A DNA stretch of 7,908 nt from Pseudomonadota bacterium (GTDB taxonomy: Bacteria > Myxococcota_A > Polyangia > Haliangiales > Haliangiaceae). A model generated the notes under the pieces. The model made no database searches. It had not been told where the DNA came from and worked only from the letters and a program-made list of their open reading frames with translations. Positions 6,478-7,908 of the stretch are shown here, piece by piece. Position numbers and translations under genes: made by a program. The DNA lies in the NCBI GenBank assembly GCA_023430775.1, contig JAEYYY010000080.1, positions 1 through 7,908 of the forward strand, read 5' to 3'. The stretch's first letter is position 1; every line of letters starts with the position of its first letter.

Positions 6478-7122
6478 ATCTTTGATCTTCCACAGCCCGT
6501 CCTCCTTCACAAACCGCACCTCGAAGCGATCACCAAAGCTCATCTTCGCGTCGTTGCCACGCTCGATGATCGGCTCGTCGATGTTGGCCTCGAGCGACAG
6601 GATCAAGTTGTCCACCGCTTCCTTCGAAGGGCCGGTGAACTGCGCCTTCATCTTCGCCGCGTCCATCTTCTCGCGATACGCGGTGGGCACGAACTTCAGC
6701 ATCACGTCCCAGCGCTCGAGGCGATACGCGCGGAGGAACGAGCGCAGCGCCGCACGCGGCGTCGATTGATCGTAGAAGCCGAGCGGGTTGCTCGCGATCC
6801 GCCAGCGCCCGTTCTCCTGCACGAGGAGCATCTTGTCGCCGACGCCGTACGCGAACTCGGCCGACACCTCGAGGCTGCCCTTCTTGCCGCGCAACCGGTC
6901 GGCGGTCTCGTCAACCTCGCGGACGTTGTCGCGCATCATCCGCACGTAGTCCTCGCGCGACACCCGGCCGCGGAAGCTCGATGACATCAGATCGTAGGCG
7001 GCGCCGAAATCGCGGTTCTTGAGCGCGCGTCCGTAGTCGTCGAGGGCACCGCTCGGGCCCTTGCCACCACCGCAACCGGCCGCGAGAACGGCTGCCAGGG
7101 CTCCGATCACCAGGACGCGCAT
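6469..7122 (-). CDS. lipoprotein with two NTF2-like/DUF4878-like repeats
   Basis: A 217-aa exported lipoprotein of unknown function. The N-terminus MRVLVIGALAAVLAAGC has a short basic start, a hydrophobic core and the lipobox LAAGC, with C17 as the lipidation site. Glycines and a Lys follow it. The mature part seems to be an internal duplication. Residues 25-110 begin GALDDYGRALKNRDFGAAYDLM and end in the NGRWRIA strand. Residues 122-213 begin PRAALRSFLRAYRLERWDVML and end in DGLWKIK. A helix followed by strands ending in a Trp-containing strand is characteristic of NTF2-like/DUF4878-type lipoproteins, which probably bind a small ligand or partner. This assignment is from pattern only. The ATG at 7122 follows the transporter stop by 9 nt with only a weak ribosome binding site, consistent with coupled translation. 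The stop lies in a hairpin. Confidence 0.87.
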   Translation of the reverse strand: MRVLVIGALAAVLAAGCGGGKGPSGALDDYGRALKNRDFGAAYDLMSSSFRGRVSREDYVRMMRDNVREVDETADRLRGKKGSLEVSAEFAYGVGDKMLLVQENGRWRIASNPLGFYDQSTPRAALRSFLRAYRLERWDVMLKFVPTAYREKMDAAKMKAQFTGPSKEAVDNLILSLEANIDEPIIERGNDAKMSFGDRFEVRFVKEDGLWKIKDLD

Positions 7123-7131
7123 CGCCGTTGG

Positions 7132-7908
7132 TTATAGCGAAGGGCCGCCACCGGTGCCATTGCTTGGGGCCTGCGACCGCGCCCTGTCGCGATCCTTCGC
7201 GTAGCTGGTGGTCGCCATGGCCATCGCCAACGCCGCCACGCCGAGCGCCCCCGTCGGGACCCACAGCGCGGTCTCGATCGACCATTCGCGCGAGATCAGG
7301 CCGAGCACCCAGGACGACGGCGCTGTCCCCAGCATGTGCATGGTGAAGATCACGAGGGCCTGGGCCGAGACGGCGAGGCGCGGCGGTGCCAGGTCGTCGA
7401 CCGTGGCCGCCATCGGCGCGTGGTACCAGCTGATGAAGAACAGCGTGGCCACGCCGATCACGTAGAGCGCCGGTCCCGCCGGTATCACGATCGCGAGCGC
7501 CGCGCACGGCGCCGTCAGCGTCATCCCGATCACGATCGTCCACATCCGTCCCGCCGCCATGCGCGCGCTCAGCCGATCCGCGATCCGCGCACCCGCGAGG
7601 ATCCCCGAAAGGCCGCCGACCAGCGCGAGCACCAGCAGCTGGGTCGCCTCTTCCTTCGACATCCCCTTCTCGCGGACCAGGAACTCCTGCAGCCACGATC
7701 CGAAGCCGCCGGCCGCGAACGCCATCACCGTCGTCGAGACGATCACCCAGCGCAGCGTGCGGATGCGGAGCAGCTCGCGAACGTCGCCGACGAACAGCGT
7801 CACCGCGTCGCCGAGGCTCGACGGTCCCGGTGCGAGCGCGGCTGCCGAATCCTTCGCCGGTGCCGCGTGCGCGGGAATGACGAGCGTCATCACCCACGCG
7901 GCGAGCAC
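7132..7908 (-). CDS. major facilitator superfamily transporter, Spinster-like, C-terminal half (partial)
   Basis: The gene enters from the right edge (5' end missing) and stops at TAA 7134-7132. The 258 visible residues begin at an internal codon and include about six hydrophobic segments, consistent with transmembrane helices 7-12 of a 12-helix MFS carrier. Visible elements include a central cytoplasmic loop (about residues 15-50), a helix pair with FAAGGFGSWLQEFLVREKGM, and GGLSGILAGARIADRLSAR, matching the MFS G-x-x-x-D-R-x-x-x-R loop between helices 8 and 9. The wording of these segments resembles Spinster-type (SPNS) bacterial MFS proteins, but the substrate is unknown. The C-terminal about 25 residues are polar and Gly-rich. 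It lies 9 nt upstream of the lipoprotein gene, so the two are likely co-transcribed. Confidence 0.88.
   Translation of the reverse strand: MLAAWVMTLVIPAHAAPAKDSAAALAPGPSSLGDAVTLFVGDVRELLRIRTLRWVIVSTTVMAFAAGGFGSWLQEFLVREKGMSKEEATQLLVLALVGGLSGILAGARIADRLSARMAAGRMWTIVIGMTLTAPCAALAIVIPAGPALYVIGVATLFFISWYHAPMAATVDDLAPPRLAVSAQALVIFTMHMLGTAPSSWVLGLISREWSIETALWVPTGALGVAALAMAMATTSYAKDRDRARSQAPSNGTGGGPSL

Overview
The window is about 7.9 kb of dense, GC-rich bacterial chromosome. Codon third positions are mostly G or C, genes overlap by 4 bp (ATGA, GTGA), and GTG starts occur. The gene content (a carotenoid-type synthase, an ECF sigma factor, a large membrane-GAF-GGDEF protein, an ABC1/UbiB-type kinase) fits a myxobacterium-like deltaproteobacterium (Myxococcota). 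This is an inference from composition and families, because there is no rRNA or other marker gene.

Plus-strand block (1-2255). The last 17 codons of an unidentified gene overlap a phytoene-synthase-family gene (crtB-like). Its stop codon in turn carries the Shine-Dalgarno of a 199-aa multi-pass membrane protein rich in His and acidic residues. After a 115-nt leader with inverted repeats comes an ECF-type sigma factor. Carotenoid synthesis next to an ECF sigma recalls, by arrangement only, light- or oxidative-stress-controlled carotenogenesis such as CarQ in Myxococcus. No recognisable soluble anti-sigma gene is present.

Minus-strand block (2252-7908), in order of transcription: the C-terminal half of a major facilitator (Spinster-like) transporter that runs off the right edge; a lipoprotein with two apparent NTF2-like repeats, 9 nt downstream; about 400 nt of lower-GC DNA with hairpins and no convincing gene; a very short gene (57 aa) followed by an intrinsic terminator; then a two-gene unit of a membrane-anchored GAF-GGDEF diguanylate cyclase, whose C-terminal tail contains 9-residue tandem repeats, and an ABC1 atypical kinase starting at a 4-bp overlap with a strong Shine-Dalgarno. 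The kinase gene and the sigma gene converge and share their stop codons in a CTAG.

Points most worth a second look: the short gene at 5886-6059, the His/acid-rich membrane protein coupled to crtB, the KVEKIDR-repeat tail on the diguanylate cyclase, and the coupling of a c-di-GMP synthase to an ABC1 kinase. I see no CRISPR array, insertion sequence, tRNA or rRNA.
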